A stretch of 64,000 nucleotides of DNA from Legionella steigerwaltii (lineage in GTDB: Bacteria; Pseudomonadota; Gammaproteobacteria; Legionellales; Legionellaceae): the NCBI RefSeq assembly GCF_001468065.1, contig NZ_LNYZ01000005.1, positions 62,001 to 126,000 of the forward strand, given 5' to 3'. How positions within the stretch are numbered: position 1 is the first letter of the stretch; every line of letters begins with the position of its first letter. Below the pieces are notes generated by a model that was not told where the DNA came from, did no database searches, and was given only the letters and a program-made list of their open reading frames with translations. The translations under genes and the position numbers were made by a program. This document shows positions 56,720 through 64,000 of this stretch, piece by piece.

Positions 56720-57802
56720 TTACTCTAATGTCAAAGTCGGAGTAGTAGAATACTGATCACCAAGTTTCATACCAGTAAGACATTTATCAAATATGGCATA
56801 GTTATCATATGAGCTTGTGTTAAGTATAGGGAACATAATATGTTCGAAAAAACGGGCGCGTTTCTCAATTTCTTCACCATATATCTCTGCCACTATTGAT
56901 GGATCATTTTTAAATGCGCCACAGCCCCAGGCACCTAAAATCACATGGGCTTTTCCTTCAAGGATTAATGTATCTAATTGGGCTGCGATGCGTCTCCTTA
57001 AATCAGCGGTGTATTGTTTTAGAGATTCGCTATCTAAAGCATGCGGTTCCGCGTTGAGATCTGGAGCCGCTGACCTAAATTCATAGAATGGAAAAATATC
57101 TGATGGGTGAAGAAAGGAATAGCTTCGGTCGCTGTCTGGAATATTCCTATTTGCCCCAAAGTCATCAAACCCAGAGGTGACAAGCACTACCTCGGGCCCT
57201 CTGAAACATACTCTGAGCTCTTGATTAAATAATACTTTATATACTATGGCATCTAATTCTTCTCGATGTTTTTTTAAGACCTCACGTTCTTCATCAGTCA
57301 TTTTAATTTTGGCGTCTAATAATTTACTTGCCGTATCATGGTAGCGAAATGTCATCGTGTCCTTATCTAAATAAATCATTTTGTCCAGTAAGGATAGGGG
57401 ACAGGTGCTTCGCATCCACATGTTTTCTTCTTGAGCACTTCCACCTTCCAAAGCGGCACCCCCAGGGAAAACAGAATTTGCCATATTGAGTACAGAATAA
57501 GTTACACCATGTTTCTTTGTTGCTTCAAGCGTTGCAACCCCCCAGTCTTTAGGAACTACTTCAACTGATTTTGGAGGAGGTATTCTTTTTTGTGCCCATT
57601 GGCTTAAATTTAATTGTGCTTGTTTTTGTAATTGCATAAGTTTATTGGGATCAGTGATGTAATTTAGTGTTTTTCCCATGCTTTTATGCCGCCATTTATT
57701 CCCAGAAATGGATCCTGTAATCAAGTTGGGCTTATGTGCTGCATATACCTCTTTAATTGGGGAATTGGCTTTATGTACTCTAAATAGCGTTTTTAAAAAC
57801 AT
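56720..57802 (-). CDS. Microbial-type PARG / TIGR02452 macrodomain protein, paralogue 2
   Basis: 360 residues, co-linear with the other two paralogues over the whole length. Signature PGGAALEGGSAQEE (QEE at 124-126) and GAWGCGAFKNDP both kept. It differs in having a Met after ENMW where the other two have His. It starts 58 bases after the ADP-ribosyltransferase-like gene on the same strand, so these two are the best candidate for a cotranscribed writer-eraser pair. AAGGGATAA stands before the ATG. Confidence 0.8.
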   Translation of the reverse strand: MFLKTLFRVHKANSPIKEVYAAHKPNLITGSISGNKWRHKSMGKTLNYITDPNKLMQLQKQAQLNLSQWAQKRIPPPKSVEVVPKDWGVATLEATKKHGVTYSVLNMANSVFPGGAALEGGSAQEENMWMRSTCPLSLLDKMIYLDKDTMTFRYHDTASKLLDAKIKMTDEEREVLKKHREELDAIVYKVLFNQELRVCFRGPEVVLVTSGFDDFGANRNIPDSDRSYSFLHPSDIFPFYEFRSAAPDLNAEPHALDSESLKQYTADLRRRIAAQLDTLILEGKAHVILGAWGCGAFKNDPSIVAEIYGEEIEKRARFFEHIMFPILNTSSYDNYAIFDKCLTGMKLGDQYSTTPTLTLE

Positions 57803-57860
57803 GTTATTATCCCTTAATTGCCACTACTCATATTTCTATCTGGTTTTTATTGGCACTTCC

Positions 57861-58871
57861 TTATTCCATTCGAAATTGGGTGATACTTTGTTGAGAGAGC
57901 ATAATTTGTTCTCGTAATGCACTTTTTAAGTGTACCAACATTTCAGGACCATAAGCATCTTTGGGTACGGAACTCACAATGGTTGTTCCTGCTGGACCTG
58001 CTGCTGTTGTTGCAAGTAATCGCAACTCAGGATCACCCATAATTAGCGCAGCATCATCGGCGGTTAAAACACGTTGGTCAGGTTCTAAATCTCCTGAGAT
58101 TTTCATTGTTTCTTCCAAGATTTCAAGATGTTCTGGGTTTTTTGTAAGTACAATTTTCACAGCAAGTGCTCGTTCAACGTAATCAGGATTTATGAATGTA
58201 TCTACTAAGCATGATGTGCTTGGTATCAATCCTAAGCGTGGTCGTCCTGTACCTATCACATGGTGTATTTTTTCTACGAAGGAATCTACCTGATACATTT
58301 TGTCAAAACATATTCCTTTTTGACTTCCAACAACAGCACAGATTTCATTACATTCCATTACAAGTTTTGCCACACCACCATCGTCTAATGGATCTGATCG
58401 ATAATAATCTCCCCCGGCTAGCCTCGCCTCATTGTATATTCTTTGTTCCTTATCGCACATCTGAGGACATGCCTTGGCTTGTTCACTGAGATCAGTGAAT
58501 ACCGCCGGCAGGCATCCTACTATAATGGCTCCATCTCGTGGAAGCCAGTATCTGTTTGCTCCATAAAGGCTCGCTGTATATGAACTGGGGGAAAATGATA
58601 ATAGATTAGGATCTCCTCCTCGTATCACTTGACGACCTATATCGCTGTATTCTATATCTGGTGCTTGTTTTTTTAATTTGAATTGAGTGATTTCTTTTTC
58701 TGTCAACATTTGGTTTAATTGAGCTTTTGTCATTCCGCGACATACTTGCTTTGAACCGACTTTTATAAGATCAGGATCCCATGGTTTAAGTTCGCCTCGG
58801 AGAAAAACCTTAGAAACCGAACCAATCACACCCCCTCGACTTAAGGCCTTTGCTACTGATTTACAGAACAT
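57861..58871 (-). CDS. Putative ADP-ribosyltransferase-like protein
   Basis: 336 residues, not matched to a named family. The first 200 residues show an R-S-E type pattern: Arg45 in VCRGMTKAQL, SFSPS at 92-96, strand GAIIVGCLP (114-122), and Glu173/Glu176 in VMECNEICAVVG. In bacterial mono-ADP-ribosyltransferases these would be the NAD-binding Arg, the STS-like motif and the catalytic Glu. The exact ExE spacing is not met (ExxE). The C-terminal 130 residues are unrecognised. No signal peptide. It is flanked on both sides by PARG-like genes, which supports the call. GGAGG precedes the ATG. Confidence 0.45.
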   Translation of the reverse strand: MFCKSVAKALSRGGVIGSVSKVFLRGELKPWDPDLIKVGSKQVCRGMTKAQLNQMLTEKEITQFKLKKQAPDIEYSDIGRQVIRGGDPNLLSFSPSSYTASLYGANRYWLPRDGAIIVGCLPAVFTDLSEQAKACPQMCDKEQRIYNEARLAGGDYYRSDPLDDGGVAKLVMECNEICAVVGSQKGICFDKMYQVDSFVEKIHHVIGTGRPRLGLIPSTSCLVDTFINPDYVERALAVKIVLTKNPEHLEILEETMKISGDLEPDQRVLTADDAALIMGDPELRLLATTAAGPAGTTIVSSVPKDAYGPEMLVHLKSALREQIMLSQQSITQFRME

Positions 58872-59187
58872 AATAACACCTCCAACTGTCGCAATAACTG
58901 AGCTTTATGTGATCTAGATGATTTATTTTTAAGCATAGGTTATGCGGAAATAAGTTGCAATTTCAGGTGTATTGGTTTGTTAGAAGAAAGGAAAAGATCA
59001 AAACACGTGGAACAAAAGTGGTTGCGATATAAAAAATTAGGTTCTTTATGGAGGCATTCAAAATTTAAAGGGTTTACGGAAACGGAATAGTAACTAGTAC
59101 AGAAAAACACATCACTAGTTCTGTTCAAAATTTTTAAGCTTAGTTGGACAAGCCTCGGTTATCACAAACCGATAACTACAAAAGCCT
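58872..59187. other. Intergenic region upstream of the ART-like gene
   Basis: No convincing gene. It should carry the promoter of the ART-like/PARG2 unit. Near its right end, ACAAACCGATAAC (59164-59176) resembles ATAAACCGATAATAC (56695-56709) downstream of paralogue 2, so the duplication that made the paralogues also copied some flanking sequence. Confidence 0.5.
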
Positions 59188-60270
59188 TTACGCAGATTTC
59201 AAAGTCGGAGTTACAGAATGCGTATCCCCAAGTTTCATGCCAGAAAGATATTTATCAAATATGGCATAGTTATTATGCGAGCCTGTGTTAAGTATGGGGA
59301 ACACAATATGGTCGAAGAAATGGGCGCGTTTTGCAATTTCCTCACCATATATCTGTGCCACTATTGATGGATCATTTTTAAATGCCCCACAACCCCAAGC
59401 GCCCAAAATTGCATTGGGTTGCCCCTCAAGGATTAGTGTATCCAATTGGGCTGCAATGCGTCTTCGCAAATCAGCAGAGTATTGCGCTCTGGCCTCATGA
59501 GTCAGTTCGTGTGGTTCAATGGAGAATTCTGGGGCTGCTGATCTTAATTCATAAAATGAGAAAATATCTGATGGATGAAGAAAAGAATAACTTAAGTCGC
59601 TGTCTGCAACACGGGATGCTGATGTAAAATCACTAGAATCCGTAGGAAGGGTTATTTCTGGTCCTCTGAAACATATCCTAGGATCTCGGCTAAAGAATAC
59701 TTTATGTCCTGAGGAATCCGTTTCCCCGCCGTGTTTTTTTAAGACTTCACGTTCTTCAGCCGTCATTTTGAGCTTGGCTTCTAACAATTTTTTTGCTACA
59801 TCATTGTAGCGGAAGGTCTGAGAGTCTTTATCGACATAGATCATTTTGTCCAATAAAGATTGAGCACAAGTGCTTCGATGCCACATATTCTCTTCTTGGG
59901 CACTTCCTCCTTCCAAAGCTGCGCCCCCAGGGAACACTGGATTGGCCATATTGAGTACAGAATAAGGCTTACCATGTTTCTTGGTTGCTTCAAGTGCCGC
60001 AAGCCCCCAATCTTTATGAACTACTTCAACAGATTTTGGTGGAGATATTTTTTTTTGTGCCCATTGACTTAAATTAACTTGTGCCTGTTTGTGTAGTTCT
60101 TTGAGTTTATTAGGATCAATAATGTGATCCAATGTTTTTTCCATGCTTTTATGCCGCCATCTACTTCCAGTATACGATCCTGTGATGATATTGGGTTTAT
60201 GAGCGGAATATATATCTCGAATTATAGAAGGTGTTTTTACAGATGAGGGTTTAAATAGCTTTGCCATCAT
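59188..60270 (-). CDS. Microbial-type PARG / TIGR02452 macrodomain protein, paralogue 3
   Basis: 360 residues. Signature PGGAALEGGSAQEE (QEE at 125-127) and GAWGCGAFKNDP retained; NMANP replaces NMANS. The N-terminal 20 residues are unlike those of the other two, while RWRHKSM and everything after it aligns. AAGGATAG precedes the ATG. It is the first gene of the run and ends 316 bases before the ART-like gene. Confidence 0.8.
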   Translation of the reverse strand: MMAKLFKPSSVKTPSIIRDIYSAHKPNIITGSYTGSRWRHKSMEKTLDHIIDPNKLKELHKQAQVNLSQWAQKKISPPKSVEVVHKDWGLAALEATKKHGKPYSVLNMANPVFPGGAALEGGSAQEENMWHRSTCAQSLLDKMIYVDKDSQTFRYNDVAKKLLEAKLKMTAEEREVLKKHGGETDSSGHKVFFSRDPRICFRGPEITLPTDSSDFTSASRVADSDLSYSFLHPSDIFSFYELRSAAPEFSIEPHELTHEARAQYSADLRRRIAAQLDTLILEGQPNAILGAWGCGAFKNDPSIVAQIYGEEIAKRAHFFDHIVFPILNTGSHNNYAIFDKYLSGMKLGDTHSVTPTLKSA

Positions 60271-60860
60271 TTTTCTATCCTTAATTTCTGATACTTATAC
60301 TCTATCTTTCGGTATCCTGCTTTTTAAAAACACAGTGGAGCCGGTTTTATTAAGAGTTCACTTCGAGACAGAAATAAAAGTAATAGTCAAATTCCATAGG
60401 CACACAACAGCTTTGAGTGTTATCAGATTGAATTTCCTTAATCCAAATAGCACTCTTGATTTTTGTTTTTATTATATTGTTTTGAATATGCAACAAGGTA
60501 GGGTTACTCCTCAATAGCATTATTCTAAGCAATTGTATCCTTCCTATTCACTTCTTGGTTCAACATTGAGTAATGTTGAACCAAAACGAGTAAACCAGAA
60601 TGCTCAAAAAAAGTCAACTTTGTTTTTTATGATGAGAAAAAGTTTATTTAATGTCAGAGAAATTAAAATATGAAGGGGGAAAGAGCAGAGTTTCTGCTCA
60701 AAATTTTAGGCACAGATGAACAAGCTTATAAATCGGTTTTGGGGCAAAAACATTTTAAAAATTAATGTTCGGGCGGTTGGGCCTTGGCCCACACCATAAT
60801 GCTAATCGATTGATTTTTAAATTAATTTCTTGATGTGTCGCGTCAAGGTCCGACCTACAA
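60271..60860. other. 590-base region without a confident gene
   Basis: Contains a perfect hairpin TTGGTTCAACATT GAGT AATGTTGAACCAA (60557-60586) with no T-run, a second hairpin GAGCAGA GTT TCTGCTC (60683-60699), and a 31-codon plus-strand ORF at 60670-60765 that is doubtful. The promoter of PARG paralogue 3 should lie just right of 60270. Confidence 0.45.
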
Positions 60861-61376
60861 TTACTTATTTCTGAATAGGGTCTTAACAAGATAATTCGTA
60901 TGATCTTCTAATTTTCCATCATCACCCTGAATAGTTAATCTGGCTACCTCTTTATATAAACCATCTCGCTCCTCATGCAGTCGATCAAAGAAATCATTCA
61001 AACTTGGAATAGGCAATAAGTGTGTCGGATGGTGTAACGTGCGTTCGATTTGAATTGGCGTGCTCACATCTAACCATACCGTCATTTCATTTCGTAATAA
61101 TTGACGGTTTTTTTCAGAACAAACGACGCTGGAATCTGTTGTTACAACAAGGTGCTCTTGGTCACAAAGTGCAGTTAGTATCTCGAATTGACAATCATAA
61201 AAATCATTTTGGCCTTGTTTTCCTAATATTTCATGCAAGTGACGGCCTACGTGAGCTTCCAGCCCAAAATCTGCATCGACAAATCGCCATTCTAATGATT
61301 GTGCTACAGCGTTCGCAAGCACTCCTTTACCAGCACCATGATGCCCAACAATAAAAATTCGTTGTGGTTGGCTCAT
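60861..61376 (-). CDS. Shikimate-kinase-fold P-loop protein
   Basis: 171 residues from the ATG at 61376 (AGGAG 8 bases upstream). P-loop GHHGAGKG (11-18), then FVDADFGLEAHVGRHLHEIL typical of the SKI family, with a helical lid further on. The shikimate-binding residues are not obvious, and it is not in an aro cluster, so it probably phosphorylates something else. Alone in its strand region. Confidence 0.75.
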   Translation of the reverse strand: MSQPQRIFIVGHHGAGKGVLANAVAQSLEWRFVDADFGLEAHVGRHLHEILGKQGQNDFYDCQFEILTALCDQEHLVVTTDSSVVCSEKNRQLLRNEMTVWLDVSTPIQIERTLHHPTHLLPIPSLNDFFDRLHEERDGLYKEVARLTIQGDDGKLEDHTNYLVKTLFRNK

Positions 61377-61571
61377 ACGATTATCTCCTAAATATTTAAT
61401 ATACAATAATTGTACAATTAGACAAAAAGATGCATCAATACGTAAAACTACGCAGAGATAAGGAAAATTAAAACGATAACAGATTAAAATGCTTTATAGA
61501 TGACACAGTAGTATATTCCCTAATATTATTTATCTGGGAAAAACAAGATCTTTAAAAATTATTACATTACT

Positions 61572-61691
61572 ATGAGAAGGTTTATAGAGCAAATGAACTA
61601 TCAAGTAGAACAAATCTCACCCCATCTTGCAGGGCAGTTCTGTAGAGAAATTACCAACGATTTACCAGAATGGTACACTGAATTAATTTAA
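61572..61691 (+). pseudogene. Remnant of a GNAT acetyltransferase gene (N-terminal part)
   Basis: 39 codons. The last part, FCREITNDLPEWY, is the typical N-terminal motif of one GNAT subgroup, but a stop comes right after and the acetyl-CoA site is missing. Its end overlaps the AlaX-like gene by 9 bases. A remnant of a gene replaced or cut off by the neighbouring genes. Confidence 0.5.
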
Positions 61692-62336
61692 TCCCAAATT
61701 ATTGTCCAAGAGTTTTATTTCAATACGCTCTTTTCCACCGCCAATATTGATTCTCTTAAGAGCGATTAAACCAACCTCTGATGTTGTCCTAACATGTGTC
61801 CCACCACATGCCACTTTAGAAAATCCCTCAATTTCCCAAAAGCGTCGTTGATTTTGTACATCAGTGAAGCCTGTTTTTATATTTTGATTTTTTTGTATGA
61901 TTGTATTGTAATCACGAAGCAGATCTTCAAATAAGAACGAAATATTTTTATCCCAGAAAAAATCAATTCTAGCCTTGGTTTCGGCTATATGGGCTCCTAT
62001 TTTTTCGAGTTTAAGTTTTCGTGTCACAAGCTCAAGAATTAATTCAGCAGCAAAATGTAGACGCATAAGCCTATACCGACGAGGCCAATCAATTTCCATT
62101 GTCACTATATTGCCAGGCTTAAGGTTATGACCTTCTGGAAGCGTGTAATAAATGAGATTGCCATCTATTTCAGAATGAAGCACAGTAAGCTCATTAATAT
62201 AGGCTTTATCACTTTCCTGACCACCTGAAAAAGAAAACGCGATCGTTTCCTCGAATAACACGCGATTATTAGCAACTGAAACTACACGAGTTTCTAAATG
62301 AGACTGGTAGGGATTATCCCAAAATACTTTTCGCAT
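61683..62336 (-). CDS. AlaX-like alanyl-tRNA editing protein (altered metal site)
   Basis: 217 residues. Hydrolyses mischarged Ser- or Gly-tRNA(Ala) in trans. FSFSGGQ near the start and CGGTH at 177-181 are family motifs. The first half of the zinc site is usually HxxxH; here it is His94-x-x-x-Glu98 (LHFAAEL), so one metal ligand is changed. It starts 7 bases after the YbaK gene, in one operon. Possibly a Glu ligand, or a changed activity. Confidence 0.8.
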   Translation of the reverse strand: MRKVFWDNPYQSHLETRVVSVANNRVLFEETIAFSFSGGQESDKAYINELTVLHSEIDGNLIYYTLPEGHNLKPGNIVTMEIDWPRRYRLMRLHFAAELILELVTRKLKLEKIGAHIAETKARIDFFWDKNISFLFEDLLRDYNTIIQKNQNIKTGFTDVQNQRRFWEIEGFSKVACGGTHVRTTSEVGLIALKRINIGGGKERIEIKLLDNNLGLN

Positions 62337-62343
62337 AATGAGC

Positions 62344-62835
62344 CTATTTAATCGCTATGATTTTGCCGTGAGTTAGCGATTCAATGTCACTCGAACTCAA
62401 GCTAAAAACTGCATTAGGGGTACCAGCAGCAGCCCATAGAATATTATGTTGCAGCAAATCTTCATCAATAAAAATATGAGCAATCGTTTGTTTGTGACCA
62501 ACAGGAGGAACGCCACCAATAGCAAAACCGGTTATATCACGAGTAAAATCGGCATCTGCTTTAACAATCTTTTCGCCGACCCATTGTTCTATCGTTTTTT
62601 CATTCACGCGATTAATGCCACTTGCTAATACCAAAACAGACTTCTTGGTTTTTGCGGTGCAGAACAATAATGACTTCATAATTTGTGCTACATCACACCC
62701 TATGGTATTAGCAGCATCATGAGCAGTACGGGTACTTGCAGAAAGTTCAATTACCTCAAAAGCTAAGCCTTTTTCTACTAGAACTCGCTGTACGCTTTGA
62801 GCGCTCTTGCTTAATGTTTTATTTGCATCAGACAT
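62344..62835 (-). CDS. YbaK/EbsC-family aminoacyl-tRNA deacylase
   Basis: 163 residues. Trans-editing domain that clears mischarged tRNA(Pro) and its relatives. The conserved Lys is in IMKSLLF; GGVPPVGH and an AAGTPNAVF end match the YbaK/ProX fold. It lies in an operon with the AlaX-like gene, and starts divergently from the XRE-cupin regulator across two palindromes. Confidence 0.88.
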   Translation of the reverse strand: MSDANKTLSKSAQSVQRVLVEKGLAFEVIELSASTRTAHDAANTIGCDVAQIMKSLLFCTAKTKKSVLVLASGINRVNEKTIEQWVGEKIVKADADFTRDITGFAIGGVPPVGHKQTIAHIFIDEDLLQHNILWAAAGTPNAVFSLSSSDIESLTHGKIIAIK

Positions 62836-62867
62836 TTCTTACTCTTCATGGAACAATTTACAGTGCG

Positions 62868-62881
62868 TGCGTTATAACGCA
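62868..62881. promoter_or_regulatory. Palindromic operator site 1
   Basis: TGCGTTATAACGCA, a perfect 14-base palindrome between the divergent ybaK-type and XRE-cupin genes. Confidence 0.65.
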
Positions 62882-62902
62882 TAATAGCTTATATTATCAT
62901 TG

Positions 62903-62916
62903 TGCGTTATGGCGCA
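62903..62916. promoter_or_regulatory. Palindromic operator site 2
   Basis: TGCGTTATGGCGCA, 12 of 14 bases the same as site 1 and lying 35 bases from it; extended by TTG/CAA to a 20-base inverted repeat (62900-62919). The two sites together suggest repressor dimers on the same or adjacent faces, with autoregulation. Confidence 0.6.
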
Positions 62917-62939
62917 CAAGCGTTTTCTATAGGTTCATT

Positions 62940-63506
62940 GTGGAAAATATATACAAACATATTGCAACAACGCTTAAAAAATTGCGCCAACAAAAGGGCT
63001 GGAGCTTAGATAAAGCGGCTCTTGCCACTGGAGTTAGCAAAGCAATGCTCGGGCAAATAGAGCGCGAAGAGTCTAGCCCAACCATTGCCACTTTATGGAA
63101 AATAGCAACAGGTTTTGAGGTTTCTTTTTCTTCCTTTATTGAAGAAATTAATTCGGTCTCTGGTGAAGCGGTGCATCGCACAGGCCAAGTACAAACCATT
63201 CATCCTGACGATAAAAGAATTCGAGTTTTACCTCTTTTTCCTTTTGATCCGCAGTTGAATTTTGAACTATTTGTTATCGAATTATTGCCAGGATGTGAGC
63301 ATTTATCACCCCCGCATAAACATGGAGTCATTGAGCATGTAGTGGTTATTGAAGGCAACATGGATATCCTAGTGGATGGGGTTTGGCGTACTCTTTCACA
63401 TGGCGAGGGTATTCGATTTAATGCGAACCAATCCCATGGTTACCGTAATCTTACGTCAAAAACAGCCACTTTTCATGACATTATCCATTACCCTAAAACA
63501 CATTAA
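62940..63506 (+). CDS. XRE-cupin transcriptional regulator
   Basis: 188 residues from the GTG at 62940 (AGG upstream). HTH at LKKLRQQKGWSLDKAALATG through GQIEREESSPTIATLWKIA, then a cupin domain with SPPHKHGVIEHVVVIEGNMD and a GEGIRFNANQSHGYRN end. Such regulators sense a small ligand in the cupin pocket and control a neighbouring operon. Divergent from the tRNA-editing pair with two palindromes between, so that pair is the expected target. Confidence 0.88.
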   Translation: MENIYKHIATTLKKLRQQKGWSLDKAALATGVSKAMLGQIEREESSPTIATLWKIATGFEVSFSSFIEEINSVSGEAVHRTGQVQTIHPDDKRIRVLPLFPFDPQLNFELFVIELLPGCEHLSPPHKHGVIEHVVVIEGNMDILVDGVWRTLSHGEGIRFNANQSHGYRNLTSKTATFHDIIHYPKTH

Positions 63507-63665
63507 CCTTTCACGCATGGATTATCGGTAAACATCAAGATAAATCCCATATTACGCACGCTTGCTTGAATAAGGTCATTTAGCAGACGTAGGTAGATCC
63601 CTCAGGGCACGACTTACGATTGCTGGTCTATAATTATACTATGCTCGCCTTATGTCTTATAGCAT

Positions 63666-64000
63666 ATGAAAATCGATCAAGAATCCATCAAAGCGCTGTG
63701 TGGAGAAAGTACTGAAGTTGTTGTATTTGGTTTCGGTAAATATGACTATAAAGAGGTCTGTCATGAAATCAATAAAAATAATGGAATACAGGCGTTTCAT
63801 TCTGACGATTACCTTTTCAAAAACGAAGATCTAGGCAAGGGTACCCCTCATTCTATGTATGGTTATTTTAAGTTGATTCTTAATGATTTAATTCTTGAAA
63901 ATTATAAGAAGAAAAAAGAAGGAAAACCAACAGTCCCTTTAATTTTTGTTGTTGGAAAAAGTAGCGAAAGTTATGATCCACACCAAATTGCTAAAAGAGA
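63666..64000 (+). CDS. Unknown protein, 3' end beyond the window
   Basis: Open frame of 111 codons that runs off the window edge, starting MKIDQESIKALCGE. No family recognised. Lysine-rich with a hydrophobic VVVFGFG strand near the N-terminus and a PLIFVVGKSSES segment further on. Unusual for the small part seen; possible effector. Confidence 0.5.
   Translation, partial: MKIDQESIKALCGESTEVVVFGFGKYDYKEVCHEINKNNGIQAFHSDDYLFKNEDLGKGTPHSMYGYFKLILNDLILENYKKKKEGKPTVPLIFVVGKSSESYDPHQIAKR

Noticed and set aside
58925-59085. Plus-strand frame rich in Lys/Arg/Trp in the gap upstream of the ART-like gene
   Set aside because: No start codon with a site, and opposite strand to the flanking genes; could be an old gene fragment, not strong enough to list.
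60670-60765. 31-codon plus-strand frame (starts MKGERAEFLLKIL)
   Set aside because: Short, no good ribosome-binding site, crosses a hairpin. It may be a gene fragment, but there is nothing to support a product.

Overview
The window is chromosomal DNA that looks like Legionella, most likely a species other than L. pneumophila. It is AT-rich. It mixes ordinary gammaproteobacterial housekeeping genes (psd, rapA, cfa, a thiolase, a Sua5-type tRNA-modification enzyme) with many large, poorly conserved proteins that have coiled coils or hydrophobic hairpins, the usual look of Dot/Icm effector candidates. Imperfect palindromes of an interspersed repeat (GTAGCCTGGGTG ... CACCCAGGCTAC) sit between genes. 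No effector call was tested by a search; all rest on reading the sequence.

Layout. 1-16.1 kb: the end of an RND efflux pump, three large effector-like or unknown proteins (one with kinase-like HPHN/DFD motifs), a DUF2520 dehydrogenase, psd, and a translationally coupled epimerase/ornithine-cyclodeaminase-family pair. 16.33-25.62 kb: a compact integrated element in the 3' end of tRNA-Leu(CAG), bounded by 31-bp direct repeats. It carries a P4-type integrase, AlpA, a small replication operon with a Toprim-helicase, an XRE regulator, a lone terminase small-subunit-like gene, two envelope proteins and a likely Panacea/PemK-type toxin-antitoxin pair. With no large terminase, capsid or tail genes, it reads as a phage satellite. 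25.8-51.3 kb: Sua5, a glycerophosphodiesterase, thiolase, GST, LegC7-like and other membrane or coiled-coil candidates, rapA, cfa, hydrolases, LuxR and LysR regulators, methyltransferases (one PmtA-like), and a GNAT/hydrolase cluster.

52.5-60.3 kb: the most unusual region. Three co-oriented paralogues of the microbial-type PARG (TIGR02452/DUF2263 macrodomain) family surround a gene whose R / SFSPS / E pattern resembles an ADP-ribosyltransferase. This could be a locus that both adds and removes ADP-ribose, perhaps as secreted effectors. A very small gene of 22 codons with its own ribosome-binding site and terminator, and a beta-propeller fused to a periplasmic-binding-like domain, lie inside it. 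60.8-64 kb: a shikimate-kinase-fold protein, two aminoacyl-tRNA editing proteins (AlaX-like and YbaK) divergent from an XRE-cupin regulator across two matching palindromic operators, and the start of an unknown gene cut by the window edge.
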